Below are positions 16,305-27,111 of a stretch of DNA of 64,000 bases, piece after piece. This DNA comes from TK10-74A sp965217625. GTDB lineage: Bacteria > Chloroflexota > Dehalococcoidia > Bin125. The first letter of the stretch is position 1. Each line of letters begins with the position of its first letter. Where the stretch lies: assembly GCA_965217625.1 (NCBI GenBank), contig OZ244557.1, forward strand, positions 2,542,001-2,606,000, given 5' to 3'. The position numbers and the translations under genes are program-made. A model generated the notes under the pieces. The model was not told the origin of the DNA and ran no database searches. It was given only the letters and a program-made list of their open reading frames with translations.

Positions 16305-17498
16305 ATGACGCACGCACTCGAAGGCATCAAGATCGTCGACATCTCCGGCATCGGCGCCTACGCCTCGATGATCCTGGCCGACTTCGGCGCGCAGGTGACG
16401 CGCGTCAGCGCGATCCCCGGCACGCGCCGGGGCCTCGCCCCCGTCGAGGGCGGCCGCGGCAACGTCGGCGCGGCCACGCGGCTCAGCAAGACCGCCGGCG
16501 GGTCGACCCATCGCGGCAACCGCGACATCGCCGTCAACCTCAAGACCGACGAAGGCCGCGCCATCGTGCAGGCGCTCGCCCAAGACGCCGACGTCTTCCT
16601 GGAGTCGTTCCGCCCCGGCGTCTGCGACCGGCTGGGCGTCGGCTACGCCGAACTCTCGGCGCTCAATCCGCGCCTCGTCTACGCCTCGCTGACGGGCTAC
16701 GGGCAGACCGGGCCCTACCGCGACCGCCCCGGCCACGACCTCAACTACATCGCCATGGGCGGCGCCCTCGGCTTCTTCTTCGGCGAGGGCGGGCGCCCCT
16801 TCATCCCACTCAACATCCTCGCCGACTTCGCCGGCGGCGGCCTCTACACGGCGCTCGGCATCTGCCTGGCCCTGCTGGCGCGGGACCGGACCGGGCGCGG
16901 CCAGCACGTCGACATGGCGATGAGCGACGGCGTCCTCTCCCTGCTGACCGCGGTGCTGATGGACAAGATCGTCCACGACGAGGACGTCCACCACCGCCAG
17001 TATTTCCTCAACGGCGGCGTCCCCCACTACGACACCTACCGCTGCGCCGACGGCCGCTGGATCTCCGTCGCCTGCCTGGAGACGCACTTCTACGCCAACC
17101 TCTGCCGCGCCCTGGAGTTGGACGACTTCCTCGACCACCAGTTCCACGAGGACCGCTACCCCGCGCTGCGGGAGGCGCTGAGCGAGCGCTTCGCCGGGCG
17201 CACCCGCGATGAGTGGGTGACGGCGCTGGAAGCCCACGACGTCTGCATCGCGCCGGTGCTGGAGCAGGACGAGATCACGACGCACCCGCACATCCGCGCC
17301 CGCGGCACGATCACGGAGGTGGATTCCCCGGACGGCCCCGCGACGCAGGTCGGCGTCGGGCCGAAGCTCAGCGACACGCCCGGCGAGCCCGGCCCGCAGG
17401 GTCCGCCGCCCGGCCGGCACACCGACGACATCCTGCGCGACCTCGGCTACGACGCTGCGGGCATCGCCGCCCTGCGTGAGAAGGGCGTCGTCGGGTAG
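16305..17498 (+). CDS. CaiB/BaiF family CoA-transferase with canonical Asp
   Basis: 397 residues. It has the family's N-terminal GIKIVDISGIGAYASMILADFGAQVTRV and a C-terminal GRHTDDILRDLGY. The catalytic region reads HVDMAMSDG, with Asp at the formyl-CoA-transferase catalytic position, the only one of the eight CaiB domains in this window to keep it. It is only distantly related to the tandem pair before it. The ATG at 16305 was chosen over an upstream frame start at 16257 because GGGGAG lies just before it and the longer form would add an unrelated extension overlapping the previous gene. Confidence 0.88.
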   Translation: MTHALEGIKIVDISGIGAYASMILADFGAQVTRVSAIPGTRRGLAPVEGGRGNVGAATRLSKTAGGSTHRGNRDIAVNLKTDEGRAIVQALAQDADVFLESFRPGVCDRLGVGYAELSALNPRLVYASLTGYGQTGPYRDRPGHDLNYIAMGGALGFFFGEGGRPFIPLNILADFAGGGLYTALGICLALLARDRTGRGQHVDMAMSDGVLSLLTAVLMDKIVHDEDVHHRQYFLNGGVPHYDTYRCADGRWISVACLETHFYANLCRALELDDFLDHQFHEDRYPALREALSERFAGRTRDEWVTALEAHDVCIAPVLEQDEITTHPHIRARGTITEVDSPDGPATQVGVGPKLSDTPGEPGPQGPPPGRHTDDILRDLGYDAAGIAALREKGVVG

Positions 17499-17559
17499 TC
17501 CGCCCGCGCCGTTCCGACGGCGTATCGCTCGTAGTGCGAGACAAGGCGCGCCGAGCGGG

Positions 17560-17565
17560 TAGAGT
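17560..17565 (+). promoter_or_regulatory. Possible -10 box (TAGAGT) of the serine hydrolase gene
   Basis: TAGAGT lies 32 nt before the ATG at 17598, a weaker match to the window's TANNCT box. Confidence 0.25.
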
Positions 17566-17597
17566 TGTGGGGGCATTGGGGTGACATCCGGAGTGTG

Positions 17598-18989
17598 ATG
17601 AGATCCGGAGTGGGGGCCTGCGTGCGACGGCTGGCTCCGATCCTGGCGCGGATTCGCCACCTTGGGCGACGTAACGTCGGTCTGGCGATCGCGATCCTGG
17701 CGCTGCTCCCGATCGTCGGGCTGGTGTTCCTGCTCGACGCCTGGGACGCCGGGGACGGCCCGCCGGTCGCCGCCGACGTCGTGCAGGAGCCGGCGACCCC
17801 CGCCCCCGATCCGTCCGCTGCTGACCCCCCGCCGTCCGCGGCTGACCCCCAGCCGTCCGCCGCTGACTCCCCGCCCGCCGCCGCCGCCCCGTCCGATGAC
17901 GACGCCCCGTCCGATGACGACGCGGACGCGGCCCCCCCGGATCCCCCACCCGCCGAAGACGACGAGGCCGTGAGCGCCGCCCCGGAGCAGGACGCCGACG
18001 CGGCGACGGACGCCGCACCGGCCACGACCGACGACGACGGCCCGGCCCCCGCGATCACCGCCGCCGAGGCGTCGCCTGCGACGGACATCGCGTCGGGGCC
18101 CCGCTTCGCCGCGCCGCCGCCGCCGGTCGCCGATTCGCCCCCCCACTTCGCGGAGCCGCCGGCCGCTCCGGCCCCGAGCCCGCGACCGGTCGCCGCGCCG
18201 CTGCCCGAGTTGGAACTGGCGCCGCCCGACCTCCCGGTCACGCAGCCGCTGGGCATCCTTGCGCCGGCGATCGCCGAGCGGCTGGCGGCGCTGCCCAACG
18301 GCGTCGGCATCACGACGATCGATCTGCGCCGCGACCTGATCTTCACCCACCATGCCGGCGCCTACTACGACCTCGCGAGCGTGGCCAAGGTGCCGCTGAT
18401 GCTGGCCGTCCTCCAGGAGGGGGAACGCGAGGAAGGCGCGCTCTCCCGGCGCGAGCAAGTCCTGCTGGAGCTGATGATCCATACGAGCAGCAACGAGGCC
18501 GCGAGCGCCCTCTGGCAAGGCGCCGGCGCTGCCGTGCCCGGGCTCCTCTCCCAGCTCGATGTCTGGCCCGGCATCCTCGTCCCCGGCGGCTGGGGCCTGT
18601 GGACGGGCAACGCCTACGGCGTCGCGCAGGTGTTCCGTGAGATCGTCGCGGGCGAATCGCTGTCGGAGGGCGTCCGCCATGACGCGATGAGGCTGCTCGC
18701 CGGCGTCGCGCCCTGGCAGCGCTGGGGCATCTCGGCCGGGCTCCCCGAGGGGGGCGGCAGCGTGGCACTCAAGAACGGCTGGTACCCCGCGAAGGATGGG
18801 TGGCTGGTGCACAGCGCGGGCTACGTGCTCGACGCCGGCGGGCAACCCGACTACGTCATCGTGATCCTCAGCGCCCAGAACAAGTCGCTGGCGGACGGCG
18901 TCGAGCTGGTCGAGGAGATCGCCGCCAGCATCCATGCCGCGCTGCGAGCGGGCGTCGTTTCCGCCGGCGTCCCGCCCTCCGATCGCTGA
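17598..18989 (+). CDS. Membrane-anchored serine hydrolase, class A beta-lactamase fold
   Basis: 463 residues. A transmembrane helix (about residues 30-52, ILALLPIVGLVFLL) is followed by roughly 170 residues of Asp/Pro/Ala-rich linker and then a catalytic domain. The domain has the three class A/PBP-type motifs: S261-V-A-K264 (SxxK), S297-S-N299 (SxN) and K392-N-G394 (KxG). The omega-loop Glu of real beta-lactamases is not evident, so a peptidase or esterase acting outside the cell is as likely as beta-lactam hydrolysis. The ATG at 17598 has CCGGAG upstream; an earlier in-frame GTG at 17565 is less likely. Confidence 0.82.
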   Translation: MRSGVGACVRRLAPILARIRHLGRRNVGLAIAILALLPIVGLVFLLDAWDAGDGPPVAADVVQEPATPAPDPSAADPPPSAADPQPSAADSPPAAAAPSDDDAPSDDDADAAPPDPPPAEDDEAVSAAPEQDADAATDAAPATTDDDGPAPAITAAEASPATDIASGPRFAAPPPPVADSPPHFAEPPAAPAPSPRPVAAPLPELELAPPDLPVTQPLGILAPAIAERLAALPNGVGITTIDLRRDLIFTHHAGAYYDLASVAKVPLMLAVLQEGEREEGALSRREQVLLELMIHTSSNEAASALWQGAGAAVPGLLSQLDVWPGILVPGGWGLWTGNAYGVAQVFREIVAGESLSEGVRHDAMRLLAGVAPWQRWGISAGLPEGGGSVALKNGWYPAKDGWLVHSAGYVLDAGGQPDYVIVILSAQNKSLADGVELVEEIAASIHAALRAGVVSAGVPPSDR

Positions 18990-19160
18990 TCGCGCCCCGC
19001 CCGCCGCGCCCCGCCGTTACCATCCCCACATACCGCGTGAGAGGCGCGACAGTCACACGCGCAGCGCGACCGCGCGCGCGGAACGCGGCAACGCCGGCCG
19101 GCGTTGAATCGATACGGGGAGCCCCAATCGGCGGCGGGCTTCGGAACGAAGGGCAAGGCA

Positions 19161-19907
19161 ATGGGACGACTGCGAACGATGGGGATTGGGATCGCGCTGA
19201 TCGTGGCGCTGGCTGTGGGCGTGTTCCTGCTGGGCGGGAGCGAGCGCGCGGAGGCGCAGAGCGGGCAGCTCATTCCCGGCACGCTGACGGTCACCGGCTC
19301 CGCCGCGATCGCCGCGCCGCCCGACGGCGCCAGCATCGAGATCCGCGTCTCCTCGCTGGAGGCCACCGCGACGGAGGCGCTGAGCGCGGGCGCGACGGCG
19401 CTGGAATTGGTCCGGGCCGCGCTCGCTGAGGAGGGCGTCGCCGACGAGGACCTGCAGACCGTCCGCATCCGCCTCGACGAAGAGCACGACTACACCGAGG
19501 AGGGCCGCGTCAGCATCGGCTTCCGGTTCAGCAACACCATCCGCGTCACCCTCGACGGAGTGGACACGATCGGCGACGTGATCGACGTGGCCGTCGGCGC
19601 GGGCGGCGACGCCGTGTCGATCAACCGCATCCAGTTCCTCGTCGGCAACCGGGTCGAGCTCGAGGATGCCGCGCGGCTCGCCGCCATCGACGAGGCGCGC
19701 CGCAAGGCGCTCGCCATGGCCGAGCGAGCCGACGTGAGCCTCGGCCGTGTCAGCATCATCGAGGAGATCGGCTTCGCGACCCCGGTCGGCATCGCGCAGC
19801 CGGAGGCGGCCGACGACGCCGACTTCGCGCTCGCCGCCCGGGCGCCGGTCTTCGGCGGCGAGGAGCAGATCACGGCCTCCGTGCGGATCGTCTTCGAGAT
19901 CCACTAG
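19161..19907 (+). CDS. SIMPL (DUF541, YggE-like) domain protein
   Basis: About 248 residues: an N-terminal hydrophobic signal segment (MGIGIALIVALAVGVFLLGG) then a SIMPL/YggE domain, recognisable from TLTVTGSAAIAAPPDGASIEI, the SNTIRVTL strand and the ARRKALAMAERADVSLG helix. YggE-type proteins are periplasmic or membrane-tethered and linked to stress tolerance; the biochemical activity is not established. The ATG at 19161 is preferred over the frame start at 19104 because GAAGGGCAAGG lies before it and the signal segment then starts at residue 7. It converges on the mutase gene downstream. Confidence 0.85.
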   Translation: MGRLRTMGIGIALIVALAVGVFLLGGSERAEAQSGQLIPGTLTVTGSAAIAAPPDGASIEIRVSSLEATATEALSAGATALELVRAALAEEGVADEDLQTVRIRLDEEHDYTEEGRVSIGFRFSNTIRVTLDGVDTIGDVIDVAVGAGGDAVSINRIQFLVGNRVELEDAARLAAIDEARRKALAMAERADVSLGRVSIIEEIGFATPVGIAQPEAADDADFALAARAPVFGGEEQITASVRIVFEIH

Positions 19908-19947
19908 CGGCGCGCAGTCGCGCGGTCGCGGCGACGGCGTGCTGGCT

Positions 19948-19980
19948 GCACAAATTGGAAGTAGTACTTCCAGATTGTGC
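19948..19980. terminator. 33-bp imperfect palindrome between convergent genes
   Basis: Two 15-nt arms (GCACAAATTGGAAGT and ACTTCCAGATTGTGC) around AGT pair with two mismatches. The spot lies between the convergent SIMPL and mutase genes and is AT-rich for this genome, so a bidirectional terminator is plausible, but no T tract follows. From 19983 to 20055 a GGGGCG-rich stretch resembles the dispersed repeat near 41570-41600. Confidence 0.45.
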
Positions 19981-20058
19981 ATACTGCGGACGCAAGCGCC
20001 GCCCTGCCGTCGGGGCGTCCCTCGTCGGGGCGCCCCTTGTGGGCGCTCGGCCCACCCG

Positions 20059-21753
<1,695 letters not shown>

Positions 21754-21775
21754 CGGCCCTCCGTCTCTGCGGCCG

Positions 21776-21781
21776 AGTATA
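21776..21781 (-). promoter_or_regulatory. Putative -10 box (TATACT) of the mutase gene
   Basis: TATACT, 22 nt before the ATG at 21753, close to the general bacterial -10 consensus. Confidence 0.5.
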
Positions 21782-21836
21782 CGGACTGGCCGTCGCTCGC
21801 CCAGGCCCGGGCGTGCGACGGCGCGGCGCTCTGCGC

Positions 21837-21842
21837 TAGCCT
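21837..21842 (+). promoter_or_regulatory. Putative -10 box (TAGCCT) of the LLM monooxygenase gene
   Basis: CTGCGC-TAGCCT, 53 nt before the ATG at 21896; divergent from the mutase promoter. Confidence 0.45.
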
Positions 21843-21895
21843 CGGCCCGCCGACGCCCGAAGGGGGCCCCGGCGAGAGCCCCGAGGAGAGCCCCG

Positions 21896-22903
21896 ATGCC
21901 CGAGAAGCGACCCGCCCTCACCCTGGCCCTGGACGGCATCCCGCTGTCCGAGCATCCCGATATCCTGCGCGAGGCCCGCGACCTCGGCTACCGCGACCTC
22001 TGGTCCTACGAGACCACCGGCCGCGACGGCTTCACGCCGCTCGCGCAGGCCGCGATGGTCGTCCCGGAGATGCGCCTCGGCATCGCCATCGCCAACGTCT
22101 TCAGCCGCGGGCCCGCCACCCTGGCGATGCACGCCTGCGCCCTCAACGAGCTCGCCCCCGGCCGCTTCAGCCTCGGCATCGGCATGGGCTCGCCCGCCAC
22201 CGTCGAGCACTGGAACGGCGTCCCCTATCGGCAGCTCAAGCCGCGCATGGAGGAGTACCTGACGATCCTGCGGGGAGCGTTCGCCGGCGAGCGCGTCGAC
22301 TTCGACGGCGAGACGGTCAGCATCAAGGGCCTGCGTCTGGAGTACCCGCCCCAGGAGCGGATCCCCATCTACGTCGCCGCGCTGGGCCCCAAGATGCTGC
22401 ACTTCGCCGGCGAGAAGGGCGACGGCATGATCACCAACTGGCTCGGCCCCGATGACATGCCCACCGTGATGGAGGCCCTGCACGGGGGCGTCCGCGCCGC
22501 CGGCAAGGATCCGGCCACCTACGAGGTCGCCGCCCGCCTGCTCATCTGCGTCGACGAGCCAAGCGAGGCGCTCGACACCTTCCTGCGTCGCAGCACCACC
22601 GCCTACCTCAACGTCCCCGCCTACGCCAACTTCCAGCGCTGGCTGGGCCACGCCGAGGAATTGGGGCCCATGTGGGACGCCTGGGGCTCGGGCGACCGCC
22701 GGGGGGCCGTCGCCGCGGTCCCTCAGGGCATCATGGACGAGGTCTTCATCCGCGGTTCCGCCGACGAGCGCAACGAGCACGTACAGCGCTACTACGATGC
22801 CGGCCTCGATGTCGCCATCTACTACTTGCTCAGCGTGCACCCCGATCCCGCCGTCCGCCGAGAGCGCATCCTGGGGGCCATGCGCGACATGGCCCCACGC
22901 TGA
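21896..22903 (+). CDS. LLM class flavin/F420-dependent oxidoreductase
   Basis: 335 residues of the bacterial luciferase-like superfamily: an N-terminal strand (LTLALDGIP), RDLWSYETTGRDGFTPLAQAAM, the RLGIAIANVFSRGPATLAMHACAL segment and the FSLGIGMGSPATVEHWNG loop typical of F420-dependent reductases and related monooxygenases, plus PIYVAALGPKMLHFAGEKGDG later. Members oxidise or reduce small organic substrates with FMN or F420. F420 use is plausible as a deazaflavin-type reductase lies at 49300. It is divergent from the mutase. The ATG at 21896 was chosen because a GAGGAGAG lies upstream and the longer frame reads into the divergent promoter. Confidence 0.86.
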   Translation: MPEKRPALTLALDGIPLSEHPDILREARDLGYRDLWSYETTGRDGFTPLAQAAMVVPEMRLGIAIANVFSRGPATLAMHACALNELAPGRFSLGIGMGSPATVEHWNGVPYRQLKPRMEEYLTILRGAFAGERVDFDGETVSIKGLRLEYPPQERIPIYVAALGPKMLHFAGEKGDGMITNWLGPDDMPTVMEALHGGVRAAGKDPATYEVAARLLICVDEPSEALDTFLRRSTTAYLNVPAYANFQRWLGHAEELGPMWDAWGSGDRRGAVAAVPQGIMDEVFIRGSADERNEHVQRYYDAGLDVAIYYLLSVHPDPAVRRERILGAMRDMAPR

Positions 22904-22923
22904 CCCGGCGGCGGTGCGGTCGC

Positions 22924-23703
22924 TCACGCACCCCGCGATCGGTCGATGTCGCCCCGCACGGCCGGCAGCATGATGCTGCCCGTCTCCCCGCTGCCCAGGT
23001 GCCGGTTGCGCTCCGTCCCCCAGCGCCACAGATGCGCCGCCACATAGGCGGAAAGGAGCGCGTCGAGGCGATTCTCGTAGGCCTTGAGCGCCGCCCCGCG
23101 CAGTGCCGGGAGCGGGTTCTCCAGCAGCGACGACAGTCCGGGTGACCTCAGCAGGGGCGGATCGAGGCGCGGCAAGTGATAGGCCAGCGACGCCGCGAGC
23201 ATGCGAATGCCCTCCCGCTTCTCAAGGACGGCGCCCTTCTTGTATTTGATCGTTCGATTGATGCCGAACAGCTCGATCATGGCCGGGTGCGGGTACGTCT
23301 CGAACGCCCAGGAGCCGGCCGCTTGGGGCGGCAGCGTGACCTCGTCCAACTGCCGCACGCCCCGCCGCTCAAGCAGTCCGACCAACTGCGCTGCCCGGAT
23401 GTCGTGGCCCAGCAGGCGACGGTTGGCCGGGTAGGCCCCCGCGTGGAAGCGGCCGTACTGGCGCGTGACGAGGCGGTCCACCGGGCGCTGCCCCGCCTCG
23501 TTCCGCACGACCAGCGGCGCGTCGATCGCGACCCACACCGGGCCGTCCAGCGTCAGGATCTGTGCGGCGATGTCCTCGGTCGAACCACACGTCTCCGATC
23601 CGACATACTCCAGCCCGCGCCCCGCGCCGCCCGATAGGATCGCCACGCCGCTCGGATTCTGCTTCGACCACGCGAGATCCACGCCCACGAACCAGACAGT
23701 CAT
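22924..23703 (-). CDS. DUF429 domain protein (predicted RNase H-like fold)
   Basis: 259 residues starting FVGVDLAWS, with a later VAIDAPLVV and an AYPANRRLLG segment, as in DUF429 proteins, which are predicted to have an RNase H-like nuclease fold. The acidic residues in GVDLAW and AIDAPL would be the metal ligands. Cellular role unknown. ATG at 23703, GGGAGCAGCGC before it. It converges with the LLM gene (20 nt apart) and is divergent from the ABC exporter. Confidence 0.82.
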   Translation of the reverse strand: MTVWFVGVDLAWSKQNPSGVAILSGGAGRGLEYVGSETCGSTEDIAAQILTLDGPVWVAIDAPLVVRNEAGQRPVDRLVTRQYGRFHAGAYPANRRLLGHDIRAAQLVGLLERRGVRQLDEVTLPPQAAGSWAFETYPHPAMIELFGINRTIKYKKGAVLEKREGIRMLAASLAYHLPRLDPPLLRSPGLSSLLENPLPALRGAALKAYENRLDALLSAYVAAHLWRWGTERNRHLGSGETGSIMLPAVRGDIDRSRGA

Positions 23704-23720
23704 GCGCTGCTCCCGCCCGG

Positions 23721-23726
23721 AGTCTA
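23721..23726 (-). promoter_or_regulatory. Putative -10 box (TAGACT) of the DUF429 gene
   Basis: TAGACT, 17 nt before the ATG; exact match to the commonest version of the window's hexamer. Confidence 0.5.
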
Positions 23727-23816
23727 GACACGGTCCCGCTGTCCCGCGCGACGTCCGGCCCGTGTAAGCCAGCGAACAATCCGGCCGGGCGCCGCGCGAG
23801 CAACGGGCCGCGTCCG

Positions 23817-23822
23817 TATGCT
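23817..23822 (+). promoter_or_regulatory. Putative -10 box (TATGCT) of the ABC exporter operon
   Basis: TATGCT, 18 nt before the GTG at 23841, with GGAGAG between. Confidence 0.45.
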
Positions 23823-23840
23823 TGACGCTGGAGAGCGAAC

Positions 23841-24824
23841 GTGACCATCGGCCAGACCATCGATCAACCGCGCACCGACGCCGGCCGTGGCTCCGAGCCG
23901 CCGATGATCGTCGCGCGCGGCCTGCGCAAGCGCTACGGCGACATTGAGGCCGTGGCCGGGATCGACATGCACGTCGAGCGTGGCGAGTTCTTCGGCATGC
24001 TGGGGCCCAACGGGGCCGGCAAGACCTCGACCATCGGCATGATCAGCTGTGTGCTGCCGATCAGCGACGGCACGCTGCACGTCGCCGGCCTTGATGTCCA
24101 GCGCCACGACCGCGACATCAAGTCGCTGCTCGGGGTCGTGCCGCAGAACAACAACCTCGACCCCGACCTCAGCGCGCTCGGCAACCTGCTCTCCTACGCG
24201 CGCTTCTTCGACATCCCGCGCCGCGAGGCGCGGCGGCGCGCCGACGAGTTCCTGGAGCTCGTGCAACTGGCCGACCGCGCCACGGCCCGCATCGACGAGC
24301 TGTCCGGCGGCATGGCGCGCCGCCTCGTCCTCGCCCGCGCCCTGATGAGCGACCCCCGCGTGCTCATCCTCGATGAGCCCACCACCGGCCTCGATCCCCA
24401 GGCCCGGCATCTGGTCTGGACCAAGCTCCAGCAGCTGCGCGAGCGCGGCGTCACGGTGCTCCTCACCACCCACTACATGGAGGAGGCCGAACGCCTCTGC
24501 GACCGCCTCGCGATCATGGACCAAGGCCGCATCATCTCCGAGGGCCACCCCCGCGACCTGATCGAGCGCCACGCGGGCGGCCCGGTCCTGCAACTGCGCA
24601 CCCTCGACGGCGAGGCGGGCCGCCTGCGCGAGACGCTGGCCGGACCGCTGGCCGACGGCGCCCGCATCGAGACGGTCGGCGATCTGCTCTATATCTACGG
24701 GCTCGACGAGGCCGCCAGCGACCGCGCCGCCGCCGTCATCGATGACCCCTACCGGACCAGCACCCGGCACGCCAACCTGGAGGATGTCTTCCTCCACCTG
24801 ACGGGCCACGGACTGGAGGAGTAG
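23841..24824 (+). CDS. ABC-2 type exporter, ATP-binding protein
   Basis: 327 residues. Walker A is GPNGAGKT (55-62), Q-loop VVPQNN, signature LSGGMARR, Walker B VLILDEPTTGLD and switch TTHYMEE. The C-terminal extension (LRTLDGEAGRLRETLAG...) is like those of NodI/DrrA/YadG-type ATPases. The YADH/NodJ-type permease gene starts 2 nt after its stop, so the two form one exporter. The start is GTG at 23841 with GGAGAGCGAAC ahead. Exported substrate unknown; relatives move lipids, drugs or nodulation factors. Confidence 0.93.
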   Translation: MTIGQTIDQPRTDAGRGSEPPMIVARGLRKRYGDIEAVAGIDMHVERGEFFGMLGPNGAGKTSTIGMISCVLPISDGTLHVAGLDVQRHDRDIKSLLGVVPQNNNLDPDLSALGNLLSYARFFDIPRREARRRADEFLELVQLADRATARIDELSGGMARRLVLARALMSDPRVLILDEPTTGLDPQARHLVWTKLQQLRERGVTVLLTTHYMEEAERLCDRLAIMDQGRIISEGHPRDLIERHAGGPVLQLRTLDGEAGRLRETLAGPLADGARIETVGDLLYIYGLDEAASDRAAAVIDDPYRTSTRHANLEDVFLHLTGHGLEE

Positions 24825-24826
24825 CC

Positions 24827-25672
24827 ATGGTCTCCATGACCGCCCGCGGATCGCGAATCGCGGGAGAGGGCTGGGGCGTCCGCACCTGGCTCGGCGTCGC
24901 GATCCCCGATCACCGCACACTCGCCGTCGTCCGCCGCCACATCGATGTCTACCGCGAATTCCTCTTCCTCAACGCCATGCTCGCCGTCGGGGAGCCCACC
25001 CTCGCGCTGCTCGTGATGGGGCTGGCCCTGGGCCGCTTCGTCGACCTCGGCCTCGACCTCGACTACATCGTCTTCGTCGCCCCCGGCGTCGTCGCCATGT
25101 TCGCCATGTTCGCCACCGTCGGAGAGTCGCTCTGGGGCGGCTACCTGCGCCTCGCCCACCAGGACCTCTACGGCGCGATGCTGGCCACGCCCGCCCGCGC
25201 CGAGGATATCGCCGCCGGCGAGATCGTCTGGGGAGCTGTGCGTGGCGTGATCAGCGTCGCCGCGGTGCTGATCGTGCTCGCCATACTCACCCCGGCCTGG
25301 GGCCTGATCCAGTCACCCTGGATCATCCTCGCCCTCCCCGTCGCGTTCCTCATGGGGCTGTTGTTCTCCGCCCTCGTGATCGTCTACCTCGGCTACGCCC
25401 GCACCATCCACCACCTGATGTACTACTTCACGATCGTGATCAACCCCATCTTCTGGTTCAGCGGCGCCTTCTTCCCGCTCGACGAGCTGCCCGGCTGGGC
25501 CCGGACCGTGGGTTGGTTCAACCCGCTCACGCACGTAGTCGATATCTTCCGCGGCCTCGCCGCGGGTGACCTCACCTGGGCGCTCGCCGGGGATGTGCTC
25601 TGGCTCGCCGTGGTGACGCCGCCGCTGTGCTGGCTGGCGATCTGGTCGCTGCGCCGCCGCCTGATCCGCTAG
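24827..25672 (+). CDS. ABC-2 type exporter, permease
   Basis: 281 residues with about six hydrophobic helices, starting after a 40-residue cytoplasmic part; the LGYARTIHHLMYYFTIVINPIFWFSGAFFPL stretch is a hallmark of ABC-2/NodJ permeases (shown here in part: NPIFWFSGAFFPLDELP). ATG at 24827 with GGAGGAG directly before it, overlapping the end of the ATPase gene region. Its stop codon overlaps that of the convergent kamA-like gene in a CTAG tetramer (25669-25672), so there is no room for a terminator between them. Confidence 0.9.
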   Translation: MVSMTARGSRIAGEGWGVRTWLGVAIPDHRTLAVVRRHIDVYREFLFLNAMLAVGEPTLALLVMGLALGRFVDLGLDLDYIVFVAPGVVAMFAMFATVGESLWGGYLRLAHQDLYGAMLATPARAEDIAAGEIVWGAVRGVISVAAVLIVLAILTPAWGLIQSPWIILALPVAFLMGLLFSALVIVYLGYARTIHHLMYYFTIVINPIFWFSGAFFPLDELPGWARTVGWFNPLTHVVDIFRGLAAGDLTWALAGDVLWLAVVTPPLCWLAIWSLRRRLIR

Positions 25673-27111
25673 CCGCCGCCGGCCATCGGCACCGAGAGTT
25701 CGTCGCGCGACCAGGGGCTGCCCGGCTGCGCCAGCAGTTCCCGCAACTCCGCTTCGTAGAAGAACTCCTTCTCGCCGAAGGCGGGCCGCAGGTCGTCGAG
25801 CCAGCAGGCCTCGGGGTCGTAGGCGGCGAAGAACGGCCGCCCCACCCAGTCGGGGTTGCGGCCCTGCAGGAAGCGCAGCACGATCACCTTCTCGCCGGCG
25901 GCCTCGCTGACGCCGAGCACCTGCACCTTGCCGGGCGTGGCCGACATGCTGGGCCCGCGCACCGTGCGCGAGACGCCGCTCACCTGCTTGTAGGCGTTGC
26001 GGTAGATCTCCCAGGCCTCCACCAGCGGCAGCGCGAAGTAGCGATGCGCGCCCGTGTCCCGCTCCACGAACAGGTAGTAGGGCACGATGCCCAACTGCGC
26101 CTGCAGGCGCCACATTCGCGCCAGCGCGTCGGAGTCGTCGTTGATGTGGCGCACCAGGGGCGACTGCGCCCGGATCTGCGCGCCCGTGCGCCGGATCCGC
26201 GTGATCGCCTCCTGCGCCACGGCCGTCTCCAACTCCACCGGGTGGTTGAAGTGCGCCATCAGCGCCAGTTGCCGCCCCGACGACACGACCCGCCGGAACA
26301 ACTCCAGGAGTTCCTCCGCGTCCTCGTCCGTGACGAAGCGCTGGGGCCAATAGGCCGGCGCCTTCGAGCCGATGCGGATCGTGCGCAGGTTCGGCGCGGC
26401 ATCCGGCTCGAGCAGCGGCTCAATGTAGCTGCGCAGCATCTTCGTGCGCATGATCAGGGGGTCGCCGCCCGTGAAGAGGACATCGCTGACCTCGTCGTGC
26501 TGTTGCAGGTAGTCGCGCAGCAGTTCGCCCTCGCGCATCGCGAACTTCTGCCCCGCCAGCCCCACGAACTGCGGCCAGCGGAAGCAGAACGTGCAATACG
26601 CGTGGCAGGTCTGCCCCTGGCTGGCGAAGAACAGCACCGTCTCGCGGTACTTGTGCTGCATGCCCGGCAGCGGCTGGCCGTTGACGCTGGGCACGTTGTG
26701 ATCGAGCTGGCCGGCCGGGTGCGGGTTCAGCGACATCCGGATCTCGTCGGCCGCGACCTTCATCTCCTTGCCCGACGCGCCGGCGTCCAGCAGCGCGTCG
26801 ATGCGGCGGTAGGCCTCGGGCTCCAGCATGTCCTTGTGGGGGAACGTCAGCCGGTATATCGGGTCGTCGGGGACGGCGCTCCAGTCGATCAACTCGTCCA
26901 CCACGTAGCGGTTCGACTTGAACGGCAGCACGTTCGCCACCACGCGGATGTCGTGGCGCTGTTCGGGCGAGAGCGCGCGGATCTGCGGCACATCCTCGAA
27001 GTTGTGCACGTTGATCGACTCGTAGCGCTCCGAGAAATCGGAGTCCGGGAGTTGCGGCGTGATGCCGGAGACACTGGCGGTTGTGGGGCGATCGGCGGAT
27101 TCGATGGTCAC
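25669..27111 (-). CDS. kamA: Lysine 2,3-aminomutase family radical SAM enzyme, c-di-AMP riboswitch-controlled
   Basis: 480 residues. The radical SAM cluster motif is C169-HAY-C173-TF-C176, in the SQGQTCHAYCTFCFRWP context of KamA/YodO proteins. Other family marks: DVLFTGGDPL and the MAHFNHPVE segment. Lysine 2,3-aminomutase makes beta-lysine, which with AblB becomes the osmolyte N-epsilon-acetyl-beta-lysine; other members act on glutamate or modify EF-P. No ablB or efp is in the window. The leader carries a ydaO-type c-di-AMP riboswitch, and that class commonly controls osmolyte and potassium genes, which favours an osmolyte role. GTG at 27111 is the chosen start: AAGGAGG stands 4 nt before it. 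A longer frame to 27174 would run through that RBS. Confidence 0.87.
   Translation of the reverse strand: MTIESADRPTTASVSGITPQLPDSDFSERYESINVHNFEDVPQIRALSPEQRHDIRVVANVLPFKSNRYVVDELIDWSAVPDDPIYRLTFPHKDMLEPEAYRRIDALLDAGASGKEMKVAADEIRMSLNPHPAGQLDHNVPSVNGQPLPGMQHKYRETVLFFASQGQTCHAYCTFCFRWPQFVGLAGQKFAMREGELLRDYLQQHDEVSDVLFTGGDPLIMRTKMLRSYIEPLLEPDAAPNLRTIRIGSKAPAYWPQRFVTDEDAEELLELFRRVVSSGRQLALMAHFNHPVELETAVAQEAITRIRRTGAQIRAQSPLVRHINDDSDALARMWRLQAQLGIVPYYLFVERDTGAHRYFALPLVEAWEIYRNAYKQVSGVSRTVRGPSMSATPGKVQVLGVSEAAGEKVIVLRFLQGRNPDWVGRPFFAAYDPEACWLDDLRPAFGEKEFFYEAELRELLAQPGSPWSRDELSVPMAGGG

Noticed and set aside
7507..16351. Very long minus-strand frames (7507-10131, 11259-14975, 14861-16351)
   Set aside because: They are antisense to well-recognised CaiB and carboxyltransferase genes; products are Arg/His/Val/Gly-rich with no domain, typical of high-GC shadow frames.
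16209..18935. 908-residue minus-strand frame
   Set aside because: Antisense to a CaiB gene and the serine hydrolase; low-complexity Arg/Gly product.
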